64,000 nt of DNA, taken from positions 627,501-691,500 of the forward strand of contig CANJKZ010000396.1 of the NCBI GenBank assembly GCA_947471745.1, read 5' to 3'. A program made the translations under genes and the position numbers. Below, in pieces: positions 41,559 through 52,899 of this stretch. The notes under the pieces are model-generated. The model searched no databases, was not told the origin of the DNA, and was given only the letters and a program-made list of their open reading frames with translations. This DNA is from Closterium sp. Naga37s-1 (lineage: Eukaryota > Streptophyta > Zygnematophyceae > Desmidiales > Closteriaceae). Position 1 is the stretch's first letter. Each line of letters begins with the position of its first letter.

Positions 41559-42128
41559 ATGGCTTCCGCTCTCGCCGCGTCGTCGCTGTCGTCCCGCATT
41601 TCCACCAGTCTAGCGTCGGCGCTTCCTAGACACGTCAGCAGCAGCCGCGTCTCGCGGCTCGTCGTCAGAGCGTCCAGCGATGACGAGGAATTCGAGGCTC
41701 GTCTGGAGCGCCTAAGGCGGAAGAACGCGAGCGGAACGGGGAAAAAGGCGGAGGAGCGGAAAGCTAAGGCCAGCGGAGACGCTCCGCCTGCTTCCTCCTC
41801 GTCATCCGCTTCCTCCACGTCAGACGCCACGTCAGCAGCTGCAGAGGCAGCTAAAATCGCCGAGATCCTGCCTCCTCTTCCACTGAAGGATCCCATGTCC
41901 GACGGGCTACCAGTTTCGCTCGGATTTTCTGCGTACACGGAGAGATTGAGCGGACGGCTCGCAGCCATTGGATTGGCTGCTCTTGTCTCGGTGGAGCTCG
42001 CATCCGGATCGTCCATTTTGGAGTATCACGACGGCGCGACGATCGCGGTGCAGGTGTATTTTCTCCTAGGGCTTGGCGCGCTCTACGTGAAGTACGAGAA
42101 GGACAAGGCGAGCGTTCTGCCGAAATAG
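41559..42128 (+). CDS. Chloroplast light-harvesting-like (LIL/SEP/OHP-type) small membrane protein
   Basis: The 189-residue single-exon protein starts MASALAASSLSSRI. A Ser/Arg-rich, acid-free N-terminus to about residue 38 (RLVVRA then SSDDEE) is typical of a plastid transit peptide. An acidic/basic and Ala/Ser-rich region follows. Near residues 128-150 is YTERLSGRLAAIGLAALVSV, which resembles the ExxxGRxAMxG helix of chlorophyll-binding light-harvesting-like proteins. A second hydrophobic helix (VQVYFLLGLGALYV) follows. Such proteins act in photoprotection or chlorophyll handling in thylakoids. The chlorophyll-ligand Glu/Arg pair (ER..GR) is partly conserved, so membership is likely but the subfamily is unresolved. 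An in-frame ATG at 41439 would add 40 residues with a His run; I prefer 41559. Confidence 0.7.
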   Translation: MASALAASSLSSRISTSLASALPRHVSSSRVSRLVVRASSDDEEFEARLERLRRKNASGTGKKAEERKAKASGDAPPASSSSSASSTSDATSAAAEAAKIAEILPPLPLKDPMSDGLPVSLGFSAYTERLSGRLAAIGLAALVSVELASGSSILEYHDGATIAVQVYFLLGLGALYVKYEKDKASVLPK

Positions 42129-43752
42129 GTCTGACATTGCAATTTTGATCAAAAAAAAAAAAAAAAAAAATGCAAGGTACAAACGTATTCGAGGTTAAGT
42201 GTGTCTCGCCGTTTTTCAACAACGCTGTTATTTCCATAATAATACGAACTGAGATTATGTGCTCGAAAATTCCATATAGAGAGTGACATATCCAAATGAA
42301 GCAGCGGTATTGTCAGTCTACTTACTTGTTTCCCTCTCCCCTCATATTCACAACCCCCGTCCTGCCCTTCTTCCACTCTCTCTCATTACCCTTCCTTTAC
42401 CCCCTTCCGCCATTTCCGCCCCCCTCCCTCCCTCGTCTCCCCTCTCCTACCCCCTCCCTCTCTTCCCCCCTCCCCTCTCCTCCCCCCTCTCCCCTCTCCT
42501 CCCCCTCCCCTCTCCTCCCCGCTCTCCACGTACTGCGAATCCAACTCCTTCCCTCTCACCTTACGTCTGTCATCTCCTTTTCAATCTTCTATGTGTCTTA
42601 TCAATCACCCACAACCCCAGCCTTCACCCTCGTTTTTTCTTTCTCGCGTTTCTCTCTCTCACTGACTACCTCTCTCACCCTTCCCCTCGCCCCCTCGTGT
42701 GAGGAACCTGCCTCATGCTTTTCTCATCTCCAACTCCTCCATCCCTCTCTTCACTCTATCTCCTCCCCCCCTCCTTTACTCCCCTCTTCACTCTCTTCCC
42801 CCATCCTCTCCCCTCCTCTCCTCTCCCCTCCTCTCCCCTCTTCTCCCATCCTCTCCCCTCCTCTCCTCTCCTCTCCCCTCCTCTCCCCTCCTCTCCCATC
42901 TTTTCTCCTCCTCTCCTCTCCTCTCCTCTCCCCTCCTCCCCCCTCCTCTCGCCTCCTCTCCCCTCCTCCCCCCTCCTCTCGCCTCCTCTCCCCTCCTCTC
43001 GCCTCCTCTCCCTTCCTCTCGCCTTAGCTCCCCTCCTCTCTCCTCCCCACCCCTCCTCTCCCCTCCTCTCCCCTCCTTTCCCCTCCTCTCCCCTCCTTTT
43101 CCCTCCTCTCCCCTCCTCTTCCCTCCTCTTCCCTCCTCTTCCCTCCTCTTCCCTCCTATCCCCTCCTCTTCCCTCTCCTCTTCCATCCATCTCTACAATC
43201 TCTCGTCCTTCTTCTTGGCCTGCTATCCCTTCGTCCCAGTCTTCACACCTGTCTACAGTATACCGTCACCACCATCACCTCCCCCCAAAATACCCCACAC
43301 TCTCTCTTCCTACTTCCTGCCTCTTATCCCTTAGTCCCAGTTGTCACACCTATCAGCAGTAACCCTGTTACCACCATCACCTCCCCCATAAATACCCTAC
43401 ACTCTTCCTTCCTACACCCTGATCCTCCTATCCCTTAGTCCAAGTCGTCACACCTGTCAGCAATAGCCCTGTCAGCACCATCACCTTCCCTTTAAATACC
43501 CTACACTCTCCCTTCCTACACCCTGATCCTCCTATCCCTTCAACCCACTCATCTTCACCTATAAGCAGTAACTTAGTCTTTCCCGTCACCCCCATACCTA
43601 TGCCCTGGCCCCTACCTAGACCATACTCTGTTCAACCTCTCAGCAATCCATCCCTGGAAATCTAGCAAATTGCTGCATCTTACAGCATAGAAAGGTGTCT
43701 CTGCTCACAACATTTTGGTGAACATCCTCGTAACCGCTTACCGGTACGATAG
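42129..43752. repeat. Pyrimidine-rich tandem repeat and gene-free interval
   Basis: After an A run (42151-42169) the plus strand becomes almost pure C/T. 42430-43190 is a degenerate array of CCCCTCCTCT units. At about 43200-43560 three ~115-bp repeats contain ACCATCACCT and ATACCCTACACTC. No coding sequence is credible. Confidence 0.8.
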
Positions 43753-43874
43753 TCTCAAAGTTAGCGAACAACGGAATGATTGGAATAGAAACGAATGGGG
43801 TACAAATGAGCAACCCTAGAAGCTGTACCCCCTAGAGTGCAACTCACTATAGCCTATCATATCAATGTTCAACA
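43753..43874 (-). repeat. Left (3') LTR of copia element 2
   Basis: The 122-bp sequence recurs at 52051-52172 with no difference that I can see. Confidence 0.8.
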
Positions 43875-43875
43875 T

Positions 43876-44398
43876 TTAACACACCCCCATAGGCTAAGTG
43901 AGGGGCATTAAAGCAAGCAAGGTGAACAAACAGTCACAATATCAGAATCCCAACCACTAGACCATTGGGATAAAAGGGCTTGTTAAGTAGTTTGTCAGTG
44001 CGCCCATAACCCCCCAGGACAACGAGCCTGTAACCCTTCCCTAGGATCAATCGGGGATCACCAGTGGATCTCTGACACCCCCCCGCACTGGGATGCCTGA
44101 AGTGCACACACTTGGATTCGAACTCGAGACCTTCGCTCTGATAGCATGTCAGAATCCAAACCACTAGACCATTGGGATAAAAGGGCTTGTTAAGTGACGG
44201 GTCAGTGCGCCCATAACCCCCCAAGCCAACATGCCTGTAACCCTTCTTTAGGATCAATCGGGGATCACCAGTGGACCTCTGACATTTTTTTTTTTTTTTT
44301 AGAGGGTACACCACCAGCAGTTGATGGTAATAACTAAACTAATACACTAGCAAGCTATAGACAGGTATAAGATATGCAATATCAATTAACACACCCCC
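43876..44398 (-). mobile_element. Tandem tRNA-derived SINE-like repeats inside copia 2
   Basis: On the minus strand a tRNA-like head with box A (TGGTCTAGTGG, 44171-44161) and box B (GAGTTCGAATCC, 44125-44114) is followed by a body containing CACTGGTGATCCCCGATTGA. A second body copy and box A remnant (43964-43954) follow. An A-rich stretch (plus-strand T run 44286-44300) precedes the right body copy. A 13-nt direct repeat TTAACACACCCCC at 43876-43888 and 44386-44398 may be its target duplication. Confidence 0.65.
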
Positions 44399-45663
44399 GT
44401 AATTGCCTATGGCTATAGCTAGTGGTGTCTGGCACCAGGTCGCCTGGAGAGCAGTTGCTTGTAGCTGGGATATGCACAGAAACAGCGGTTGCTGACCGGC
44501 AGCACCTGTGAACGCCAGAACGGAGGAGGGCGCGGAGAGCGCGGAGGAGGGCTGGGATAGTTGGAGGGCGAAGGATGCTGGTCGCCCGCCATCTACGAGC
44601 AAACACAACTGTTGGTGAGGAGGAGGAAGCTGCTGGTGGTGCACAGGAGGAGAGCGGAGGAGAGGCGGATGGAGGAGAGGAGATAGGAGGAGGAGATGGT
44701 GCCACGGAAGGTAGAGGGAGGAGGTGCGGCTGGAGGAGAGGAGATAGGAGGAGGAAAGGTGAAGAGAGGCAGCTGGAGGAGAGGAGAGAGGAGGGGCGGC
44801 TCTGGTCATACCCGCCACCCCCACACCCCTTCCCCCTCCCCCCCACTGCAGCATGGGCGGCAAGGGAAGAGAGGATGGGCGGGGGTGCTGGTGCTGCCAG
44901 CCAACTCACGCCACCCTTTTACCTTCGCCCCCCGGCCCCGCCACATCCCCCCCCCAAAGCAGATGTCGCGGGTGAGGCGTGGCAGGGCGCGGGTGTTGCT
45001 GCTGGGAGCTCACGGCGGCCAACCGCCCCACACCACGTCCCTAGCGGGTCTGCTGGCGCGCTGGCGGGTCCGGAGGCGCATCGGCGGACCGCTGGCAGGG
45101 CCGTTGGCGGGCTCCCTTGCGCGCTGACGAGTAGGCTGGCGCAGTCGCTGGCGCTGGTGTTGACACACGTCGCTGGCGCAGGCGGCCGTCGTTGGCGCTA
45201 GCGCTGGCGCTAACGCTGGCGACGGTCGCTGGCGCTGGCACTGGCGCTCACGACCAGCGAGCGGGCGACGAGGCTGCACGTGCGCGGGAAGCTGCACGTG
45301 TGCGGCCGCGCGCGCGGCTGCTGATGCGCTCGTGACGGGACGGGGCGGGACAGCGCGAGGGGCGAGCAGTGAGTGGGGAGGGCATTGCGGGACGGGGCAG
45401 CCAGCACACGGTGTGCTAACGGGCTGCGCGAATGGTGGGCCCATGGTTCTTAGGTCCTAGGAAAGGACCTGCTCTAATGCCACTACAGGCTAGAGCATAA
45501 TATTCTGACACACAAGACCAGTCAAAGCAAGAACCAAGGCAAGCTCAGGGTGGATCTCAAGGACACCACACAAATTCCGAGCGCAAGCAAGCGGCCACAA
45601 GGCCAGTTCAAGAGTTCACTAGGATATAAATACAAAGCACAACAAGCAGAGCAAGCAACAGGA
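44399..45663. repeat. Copia 2 3' noncoding region with low-complexity repeats
   Basis: A GGAGGAGAGG-type purine-rich tract (44520-44800) is followed by a GGCGCTGGCG-type degenerate repeat (45050-45310). Neither shows a convincing gene. Open frames here arise from compositional bias. Confidence 0.6.
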
Positions 45664-47953
45664 CTACACCAACCGAGGGCCTACCTCAACAAGCCCCAAC
45701 TGCACACAGAACCTGTGGTGGTCACCAAGCGCCAAGGCCTTGGTGAAGACGTCTGCAGTGTTGGCCTCTGAGGCCACAAAGTCCAGGCGTGCCTGACCGC
45801 GTCGCTGCAGCTCTCGCAGGAGGAAGTACCTCACGTCAATATGCTTCACTCTGCTCTCCAGTCGAGGCTCTCGACACAGGAGGATCATGGCCTTGTTGTC
45901 AGCGTACAAGGTCGGTGCAGAGCGAGGCCGCTCACCAAGGTCAGCGAGCAAGAAGGTCAACCAGCGAAGCTCCTGTGCCGCCATGGCACCAGCGTAGATC
46001 TCTGCCTCTGCACTGGAAGTAGCCACAGACGACGACCGTGTAGACCTCCACGACACAGCACCAGCTCCCAGACTGAAGCAGTAACCCTGAGTCGAACGTT
46101 GAGTCTCCACGTCGTCAGCGTAGGAAGAGTCGCAGTGACCAGTCAACGCCACTGGCTGAGTCCCTCCAAGCACAAGCCCCAAGCCTGATGTAGTCGCCAG
46201 GTACTTCGCCACCCTCACAGCAGCTGTCCAGTGGACAGGGCGGTGTCTCCCAGTCGCAACAAAGCGAGAAAGGATGCTGAGTGGAAAGGCGAGGTCCGGT
46301 CGAGTACAAGTCATCAGGTACATGAGGCAGCCCACCAGCTCTGCGTAGGGTCCACTGGACTCAAAGGGCTCGTCAGGAAAGGGGCCCGTGAGTCTGTGGT
46401 CAACAGCAAGAGGAGTGGGCTGTGTGGTGGAGAACTGGAAGTGGAACCGCCGAAGGACCTGCTGCACCATGTGTGACTGCGTCAGTGTGATGGTGCGAGC
46501 GGCTCTGTCCCGGGTGATCTGCAGGCCAAGGTAGCGCTGCAGCTCACCCAGGTCAGTGCACTTGTGTCTCTTCTGCAGTTCGGACTTCACCTGAGCCAGG
46601 GCTGCCCTGTCTGCTGTAGCAAACACCAAGTCGTCGACGTAGACAAGGATAAAGAAAGGAGTAGAACCCGCTCGAACAAACAGCGACGGGTCGGCGGAGG
46701 ACGGGCTGAACCCAAGGTCACGAAGCGTGGAGCGAAGAGTGTCGTGCCACTCACGGGGCGACTGGCGGAGACCGTAGACTGGTCGCCTCAGGCTCCACTG
46801 GGTCCCAGGTGGGAAGGTGTCAGTGAAGCCAGGAGGACGGCGCAGCCAGATCTCCTCGTGCAGTCGGCCCTGGAGGAACGCAGTGGAGAAGTCGAGGGAG
46901 TGCAGCTCGTAGTCTCGCTGCGCTGCTATGTGGAGTAACACCCGAAGAGTAGTCATCTTCGGGGTCGGGGCGAAGGTCTGGAAGAAGTCAACTCCCTCAC
47001 GCTGACTGAAACCCCTAGCCACGTAGCGCGCCTTGAACACCGGCGGTGCTCCAGGCGGCCGCTTCACCTTGAAGAGCCACATGCCATCGACTACGTTCGC
47101 CCTGGGAGGGGGAACTGCGTCGACGTAGGTGCCTGTGGATCTCCAAGACGCCAACTCTGAGTCCATAGCCGCTTTCCACTGAGAGGCCCACGCCCCTGAC
47201 ACTGCCTCGCGGTAAGTGCGAGGAGTCGGTATGTCAAGGGCGTCGGGGTCTCCCTCAGGGGAGAGCAGCATGGCACACACAGAGGGAGAAGCGGCTGCCC
47301 AGTACTCCAGCTCAGACTCTCTGTCCTCTAGGACGTCACAGCCAAGGGCAAACCCACCCCCGACGGACAGAGGACGGTAGGGAGGAGCTGGCACCACACG
47401 GGTGGCGTAGTCAAGGCGGCTGGCGGCAGCAAACTCAGCGACAGCGGCAGTGAGAGCCGAGACAGACGACGGAGGGAAACGAGGGTCGGTGACAAGAGTG
47501 GTGAGGACACGAGCGGCAACAGGACGAACAGCGCGGTAGTAGTCAGAGATAGGAGTGGGGAGGGCAGGTAGAGAGGACGGAAGAGGAGACGGGAGAACGG
47601 ACACAGGAGAAGGAGAACGACGACGAGACGAACAAAGGAGGGCAGTGTGGAGGTCAGTAACAGGGGACGAGTGACGAGCACGCGGAGGACAACGAGTGAT
47701 CAAGTCGCGACGGACAGAGGGAGGAGGAGACTGAGGAGGAGGAGAAGACCAGACCGCCGGACGGTCGTCAGGAGGAGGCAACGGAGGAACAAACACAGGA
47801 GGAGACTGGGAGCGGACAGGAGGAGAGGAGGAAAGGCCAAGGGCCCGCAGGCCACTCACAGGTGGGAACAACCGCCGCTCTAGAGGAAGCTGCGGTGGCG
47901 GCTGCGGCTGCGGCTGCTGCTGCTGCTGCGGCTGTGGCTGCGGCTGCGGCTGC

Positions 47954-48047
<94 letters not shown>

Positions 48048-50568
48048 GCTGCTGCTCCAGAAGGTCCAGCACCCGCAGCTCCTGCCGCTCCCTCTCCAAC
48101 CGCTCCTGCTCCTCACGCTCACGCCGACGGGCAGCCTGGAGACGCGTGTCGTGGCGGTGGGGGGGCGGGGTGGACTCCGCAGAACCAGGGTCTCCAGCGT
48201 CAGTCTCCTCAGACTCAGCACCCCCAGAACCAGTACAGCCAGTGCCAGGACCTCCAACTCCAGCACCCCCAGAACTAGCACCGCTAGTGCCAGCACCCCC
48301 AACTCCAGCACCCCCAGAACCAGCGTCACCTGCGCCAGCACCTCCAGCTCCAGTACCCCGCGACCGAGCACCCCCAGACCGAGCACCGCCAGCGGCTGCA
48401 CCTCCAGCTCCAACACCAACCGAGTCCACAGTAACCTGTCGCGGAAGTGCCGAAGGCTGCTGAGGGGACTGTGAGGAGGACTGCGGGGAGGGAGACGCTA
48501 CCTGACGCGCGACCGAGGGGAGAGGGGTAGCGTGGGACACACCAGACGGGGCAGGACCAGGGGGGGGCGGGGGTACCGGAGGAGCGGGAGCAGGAGGAGG
48601 AGAGGGTGCGAGGAAGAGAGGGGGAGGGGGTACCGGGAGACCTCGACAGGGGTACCGGGTGTAGTAGGACACGGACTCGTCAAACCGGACGTCACGGGAA
48701 TCTAGGAACTGGTGGAGGGGAGGGTGGTAAAAGGACCAGTCAGCAGAGTCCACTGGGAAACCAAGGAAGACACAGGGGACGGCGCGTGCCGAGAGCTTGT
48801 CCGCGGAGGTGTCGCGAACAAGTGCAAGGCAGCCCCAGACTCGAAAGGCCGACCCAACACCAGGAGATCCAGTCCAGAGACTGGTCGGTGAAGCCTCGGG
48901 CCGCGAGACACGCGGCTGGAGGTTCAGCTGGTGTGCGGCGTAGCGAACCGCGTGAGGCCACAGAAAATGGGGCGCACGGGCATGAATCATGGACGTGCGG
49001 GCGATGTCCATGACCAAGCCTATGCGGCGCTCAGCAACCCCATTCTGCTGTGGGGACTCTGGCAGCGTCCAGGACTGGGTGATGCCCTGTTCGGCGCAGA
49101 ATCCGCCGAGAATGCCGGAGCGAAACTCGCCCCCACGGTCGGAGTGAAGACAACTGACTCGACGACCACGAGTGCCCTCAGTGGCTAGAAGCCACCTGAT
49201 CAGCGTAGCAGTCACCTCGGATTTCTTCGCAAGAGGAAACACTGTGGTGTACCTGGAGAAGTCGTCGACGACCACCAGAAAGTAGCGCTCCCTCCCAGAC
49301 CCCTGCGTCGGGGCAGGGCCCCAGACGTCCAAGTGGAGAGTCTCGAAGGGAGCGGTGGCCGGACGAAGGGAGGAGGAGTGGGGAGTGGCACGTAAGCGAC
49401 CGGCGACGCACGGAGAGCAAGGAGGGGCAAGCGAGGGAGGGAGCGACGGGAAGGTGCGTGGGAGACCTGTGACTAGTCCCTGACTGAGCATGCCACGAAG
49501 GCGAGGGATCGACGGGTGGCCAAGACGGTGGTGCCACAGGACGGTGCGGTGGGCGAGAGAGCGACAGGAGCAAGACGCAGCGACTGGACTGGACACAGCG
49601 ACCGGACTGGACACAGCCACCTGACCGGACTCTGCTACCGGGGGGGACGAAGCAACCTGACCAGACGCAGCTACCTGCGGGGGCGGAGTGTGCAGGACGA
49701 AGAGACCTGAGTGGGGCTCTCTGGTGAACGTGGCAAGAACTGCCCCGGTGGAAGAGTCCGTACAGATCGCAGTCCTCCCGTGCGCAGGAAAAGTGACTGT
49801 GATCCCCCGGTCCTGAAGGTATCCAACACCCACCAAGTTCCGAGAGAACGAGGGGATGTAGAGACCAGTGAGGAAACCAGAGGGGACAGCCGGGCACGGG
49901 AGGGTGGTCGAGCTACGAGCAACTGCTGGTCCTGAAGTAGGATCAGCCAGGGCAACTGGGACTGGAGCCGAAAGAGGTGTGACAGTGGTGTGGTCGCGGA
50001 AGAAACACTGAGACGCGCCGGAGTCCAGCGTGAAGGAGAGCGACGCAACAGCAGTCGTCACGGCTGGGCTAGTGACTACACAAGCACCTACACTAAAAGC
50101 ACAAGTACCGACACTAGCAACAGGCAAAGGTCCTAAGCTAGGTACACGTAAGCCAAGAGATCCGTACGTGACAGAATAAACAGCATCCATAGACATATCA
50201 AACACAGGGAAACCACTACGAAACAGACCGGGCCAGATCGGGGGAGCCGACTCAGGCCCAAAACGCTCACGGTAAAGGTCGTCGAGGCGGCTGTAGCAGC
50301 GCTGTGCAGAGTGGTCAGGACGCCAGCAGGTAGTGCCAGCACCAGGGCCGGTCAGGATCCGGTACTGGCAGGGGCCGACGTCGCGGCCACCGCGACGAGC
50401 CCCCCAGCTGGCTGGGCCGCTGCTGCAGCCAACGCGACCTGAACCACCAGGCCCCCATGGCTGCTGAGGGCGCCACAGCTGCTGAGGGCGCCCCTGCCGC
50501 TGCGGAAGCCACTGCTGAAAAGGCCGCCGCTGCTGTCCCTGCTGCTGGAGAACCCTAGTGGACTCCAT
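45664..50568 (-). CDS. Copia element 2 polyprotein with polyglutamine tract
   Basis: A single open frame of about 1634 residues runs from ATG at 50568 (MESTRVLQQQGQQ). A further in-frame ATG at 50688 adds a hydrophobic stretch that I consider untranslated. Domains in order are an atypical knuckle (CWRPDHSAQRC), protease LDSGASQCF, pre-integrase WHHRLGHPS, and integrase with LDVWGP, HSDRGGEF and QNGVAERRIG. A Gly/Ala/Ser-rich repeat and about 30 uninterrupted Gln (coding-strand CAG, 48045-47957) follow. RT comes next, with VARGFSQREGVDFFQTFAP and LVYVDDLVFA, and then RNase H with ATSSAEAEIYAG. There is no stop or frameshift in 4.9 kb. A canonical Gag capsid domain is not seen at the N-terminus. 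Confidence 0.9.
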
Positions 50569-50699
50569 GATAAAAGCTAGCGGGGTGCAGGAGCGGCAGG
50601 CTAGGAGCGACAGGAGCGACAGGCTGCTGTGAAAAACGAGAACAACTAGGAGCGCAAGGTGAAACCAGGCGAGTAACTGCTGGAGCACGGAGCGAACTA

Positions 50700-52050
50700 A
50701 GCTAGGAGCGCCAGGTGAAACCAGTCGAGTAACTGCTGGAGCACGGAGCGAACTAAGCTAGGAGCGCCAGGTGAAACTAGGCGAGGAACGGCTGGAGCAC
50801 GGAGCAAACTGAGCTAGAAGCGCCAGGTGAAACTAGGCGAGGAACGGCCGGAGCACGGAGCAAACTGAGCTACGAGCGAGGAGCGAGAACGGCTGGAGCG
50901 AGAACGGCTGGAGCTAGAAGCGGCGAGCTAGGGCTGGCTGGAGGTAGGAACGGCCGGGGCTAGAGACCGTAAGTGCGGCTGTCGGCTGCCGCTAGTAGAG
51001 CCACTGGCAGTGGAAAGTACGTGCGACAGTAGGGGCTGCAGTACTGACGGCTGCGGGATGTAGGCAACTGTGCAGGTCGTCCGACAAGCAGGAACGCGGG
51101 CGACAGTCGCAGGCCCCCACTGTGAACCCCTTTTTTTTTTTTTTTTTTTTTTTTTAGGGTTTAATTTATTTATTTATTTTCTGGCACTAAAGCACCCCGG
51201 GGCGCGCTGCCTGCAGGGTGTGCTGCCTGCGGGGCGCGCTACCCGCGGGGCGCGCCTCCTGCGGGGCGCGCTACCCGCGGGGCGCGCTACCCGCGTGGCG
51301 CGCTGCCTGCGGGGCTGGGGTGACGAGCCAGGGAGGGCGCCTGGGCGACGGGCTAGGACGGGCGCCTGGGCGACGGGCTAGGACGGGCGCCTGGGCGACG
51401 GGCTAGGGCGCAGGCCTGGGCGACGGGCTAGGACGGGCGCCTGGGCGACGGGCTAGGGCGCAGGCCTGGGCGACGGGCTAGGGCGGGCGCCTGGACGACG
51501 GGCTAGGGCGGGCGCCTGGGCGACGGGCTGGGGCGGGCGCCTGGGCGACGGGCTGGGGCGGGCGCCTGGGCGACGGGCTAGGGCGGGCGCCTGGGCGACG
51601 GGCTAGGGCGGGCGCCTGGGCGACGGGCTAGGGCGGGCGCCTGGGCGACGGGCTAGGGCGGGCGCCTGGGCGACGGGCTAGGGCGGGCGCCTGGGCGACG
51701 GGCTAGGGCGGGCGCCTGGGCGACGGGCTAGGGCGGGCGCCTGGGCGACGGGCTAGGGCGGGCGCCTGGGCGACGGGCTAGGGCGTGGGCCTGGGCGACG
51801 GGCTAGGGGCGCAGGCTAGGGGCGCGGAGGGCGCTAACGCGCGGAGGAGGAGGGCGCTAAGGCGCGGAGATGGCGCGGAGGGCGCGGTGGCTAAGGCGCG
51901 GAGGGCGCGGAGGGCGCGGAGGGTGCTAGGGCGCAAGGGCGCGGAGGGCGCGGAGGGCGCGGAGTGTGCTAGGGCGCAAGGGCGCGGAGGGCGCTAGGGC
52001 GCGAGCTAGGCTAGGCTAGGCGAGAGGATCGACACCTACTCATGATACCA
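50700..52050. repeat. Copia 2 5' leader with tandem repeats
   Basis: This holds ~60-bp repeats with AGGAGCGCCAGGTGAAACTA (50700-50850), a T run (51131-51155), a CTACCCGCGGGGCGCGC repeat (51190-51320), and about 19 copies of a 25-bp unit GGCGCCTGGGCGACGGGCTA plus GGGCG (about 51335-51805). A GGGCGCGGA-rich stretch follows to 52010. No Gag coding sequence is recognisable. Confidence 0.8.
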
Positions 52051-52172
52051 TCTCAAAGTTAGCGAACAACGGAATGATTGGAATAGAAACGAATGGGGTA
52101 CAAATGAGCAACCCTAGAAGCTGTACCCCCTAGAGTGCAACTCACTATAGCCTATCATATCAATGTTCAACA
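52051..52172 (-). repeat. Right (5') LTR of copia element 2
   Basis: This is identical to the left copy by eye. The primer-site-like TGGTATCA lies at 52050-52043 on the minus strand. Confidence 0.8.
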
Positions 52173-52777
52173 TTTGACAGATAGATGGTATCAAGCTTGT
52201 CGGGGGTCACAGCAGCAGCTTAGACTAATCATACATATGCCCACTCGGATATTGAGAAAGCTTGCTTTCTGTTCTTGCAAAGGCAACGGGCTTCATTACA
52301 ATTGGGGTTCGGGGCTATCTACAACGTGGATGTATGGGCTGAGTTGGTAGTAGCGGGAGGGTGTGTCCGTCATTTTGGTTAAATAGGTACTCTTTTTTTT
52401 TTTTTTTTTTTTTTTTTTCACACACGAATTCCGTCTTTAACTCCCCCAACACCTAAAGCCCATTCAAGTTCTTAACGAGACGCAACTTGTGGTAGCATGC
52501 TAGTCGCAACTCCCGTGCTTTTATTTCCATCTCGGGTGCGATCTAAGAGAGTGGGATGAGCATGATGGAAACCAATCCCTTTCTCATTGCCCTTATTTGG
52601 AGAGAACATTGAATGCGATGTAGGAGTGTGTGTGAACAACCGTAGTCAAGTCAGATTCAAAATCCATCTTGAGTTGCACTCTACCAACCATTTGTAACCA
52701 GGTCACTCCGAACAATTGCTTCCCTGGAAATTGATGGGGCACCAACCAACCTTTGTTTGTCAAAAAATGTTTGAGCC

Positions 52778-52808
<31 letters not shown>

Positions 52809-52899
52809 GAAATCTTATCATGTACGGTTACATCAATAGCCAAGGATGATCCATACTAACACACACATTGTTCGAAATTCAGCCCATCTTACGGCAAGC
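52173..52899. other. Gene-free interval with two long T runs
   Basis: T runs at about 52391-52418 and 52779-52808 flank a ~360-bp segment, which may be a retroposed element read from the minus strand (both runs would be A tails). No pol III boxes or coding sequence are recognised. Confidence 0.4.

Larger units (their letters stand above)
43753..52172 (-). mobile_element. Ty1/copia LTR retrotransposon with very short (122-bp) LTRs
   Basis: Two identical-looking 122-bp direct repeats (43753-43874 and 52051-52172), starting TGTTGAACATTG on the minus strand, bound an 8.4-kb unit whose coding strand is minus. TGGTATCATGAG directly inside the right repeat (52050 downward) fits a half-length initiator-Met primer site. 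The polyprotein has copia domain order. GGGGGTGTGTTAA next to the left repeat is a candidate purine tract. The target duplication is uncertain (GATAG against GACAG). A SINE-like insertion lies inside. Confidence 0.8.

Noticed and set aside
42283-43362. Pro/Ser/Leu-rich plus-strand frames and Glu/Arg/Gly-rich minus-strand frames
   Set aside because: They come from the pyrimidine-only CCCCTCCTCT tract.
43934-44314. Minus-strand frame in the SINE region
   Set aside because: It runs through two tRNA-like heads and repeated bodies; no protein features.
44575-45444. Open frames of 140-208 residues in GC-rich DNA on both strands
   Set aside because: Compositional frames in purine-rich and GGCGCTGGCG repeats within the copia 3' region; no domain or codon signal.
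47862-48474. Plus-strand poly-Ala and Pro-rich frames
   Set aside because: They are antisense readings of the polyglutamine and Gly/Ala repeats of the copia polyprotein.
52180-52200. A second primer-binding-like TGGTATCAAGC in plus orientation beyond the right copia 2 repeat
   Set aside because: No plus-strand retroelement coding sequence follows; probably chance or part of the flank.
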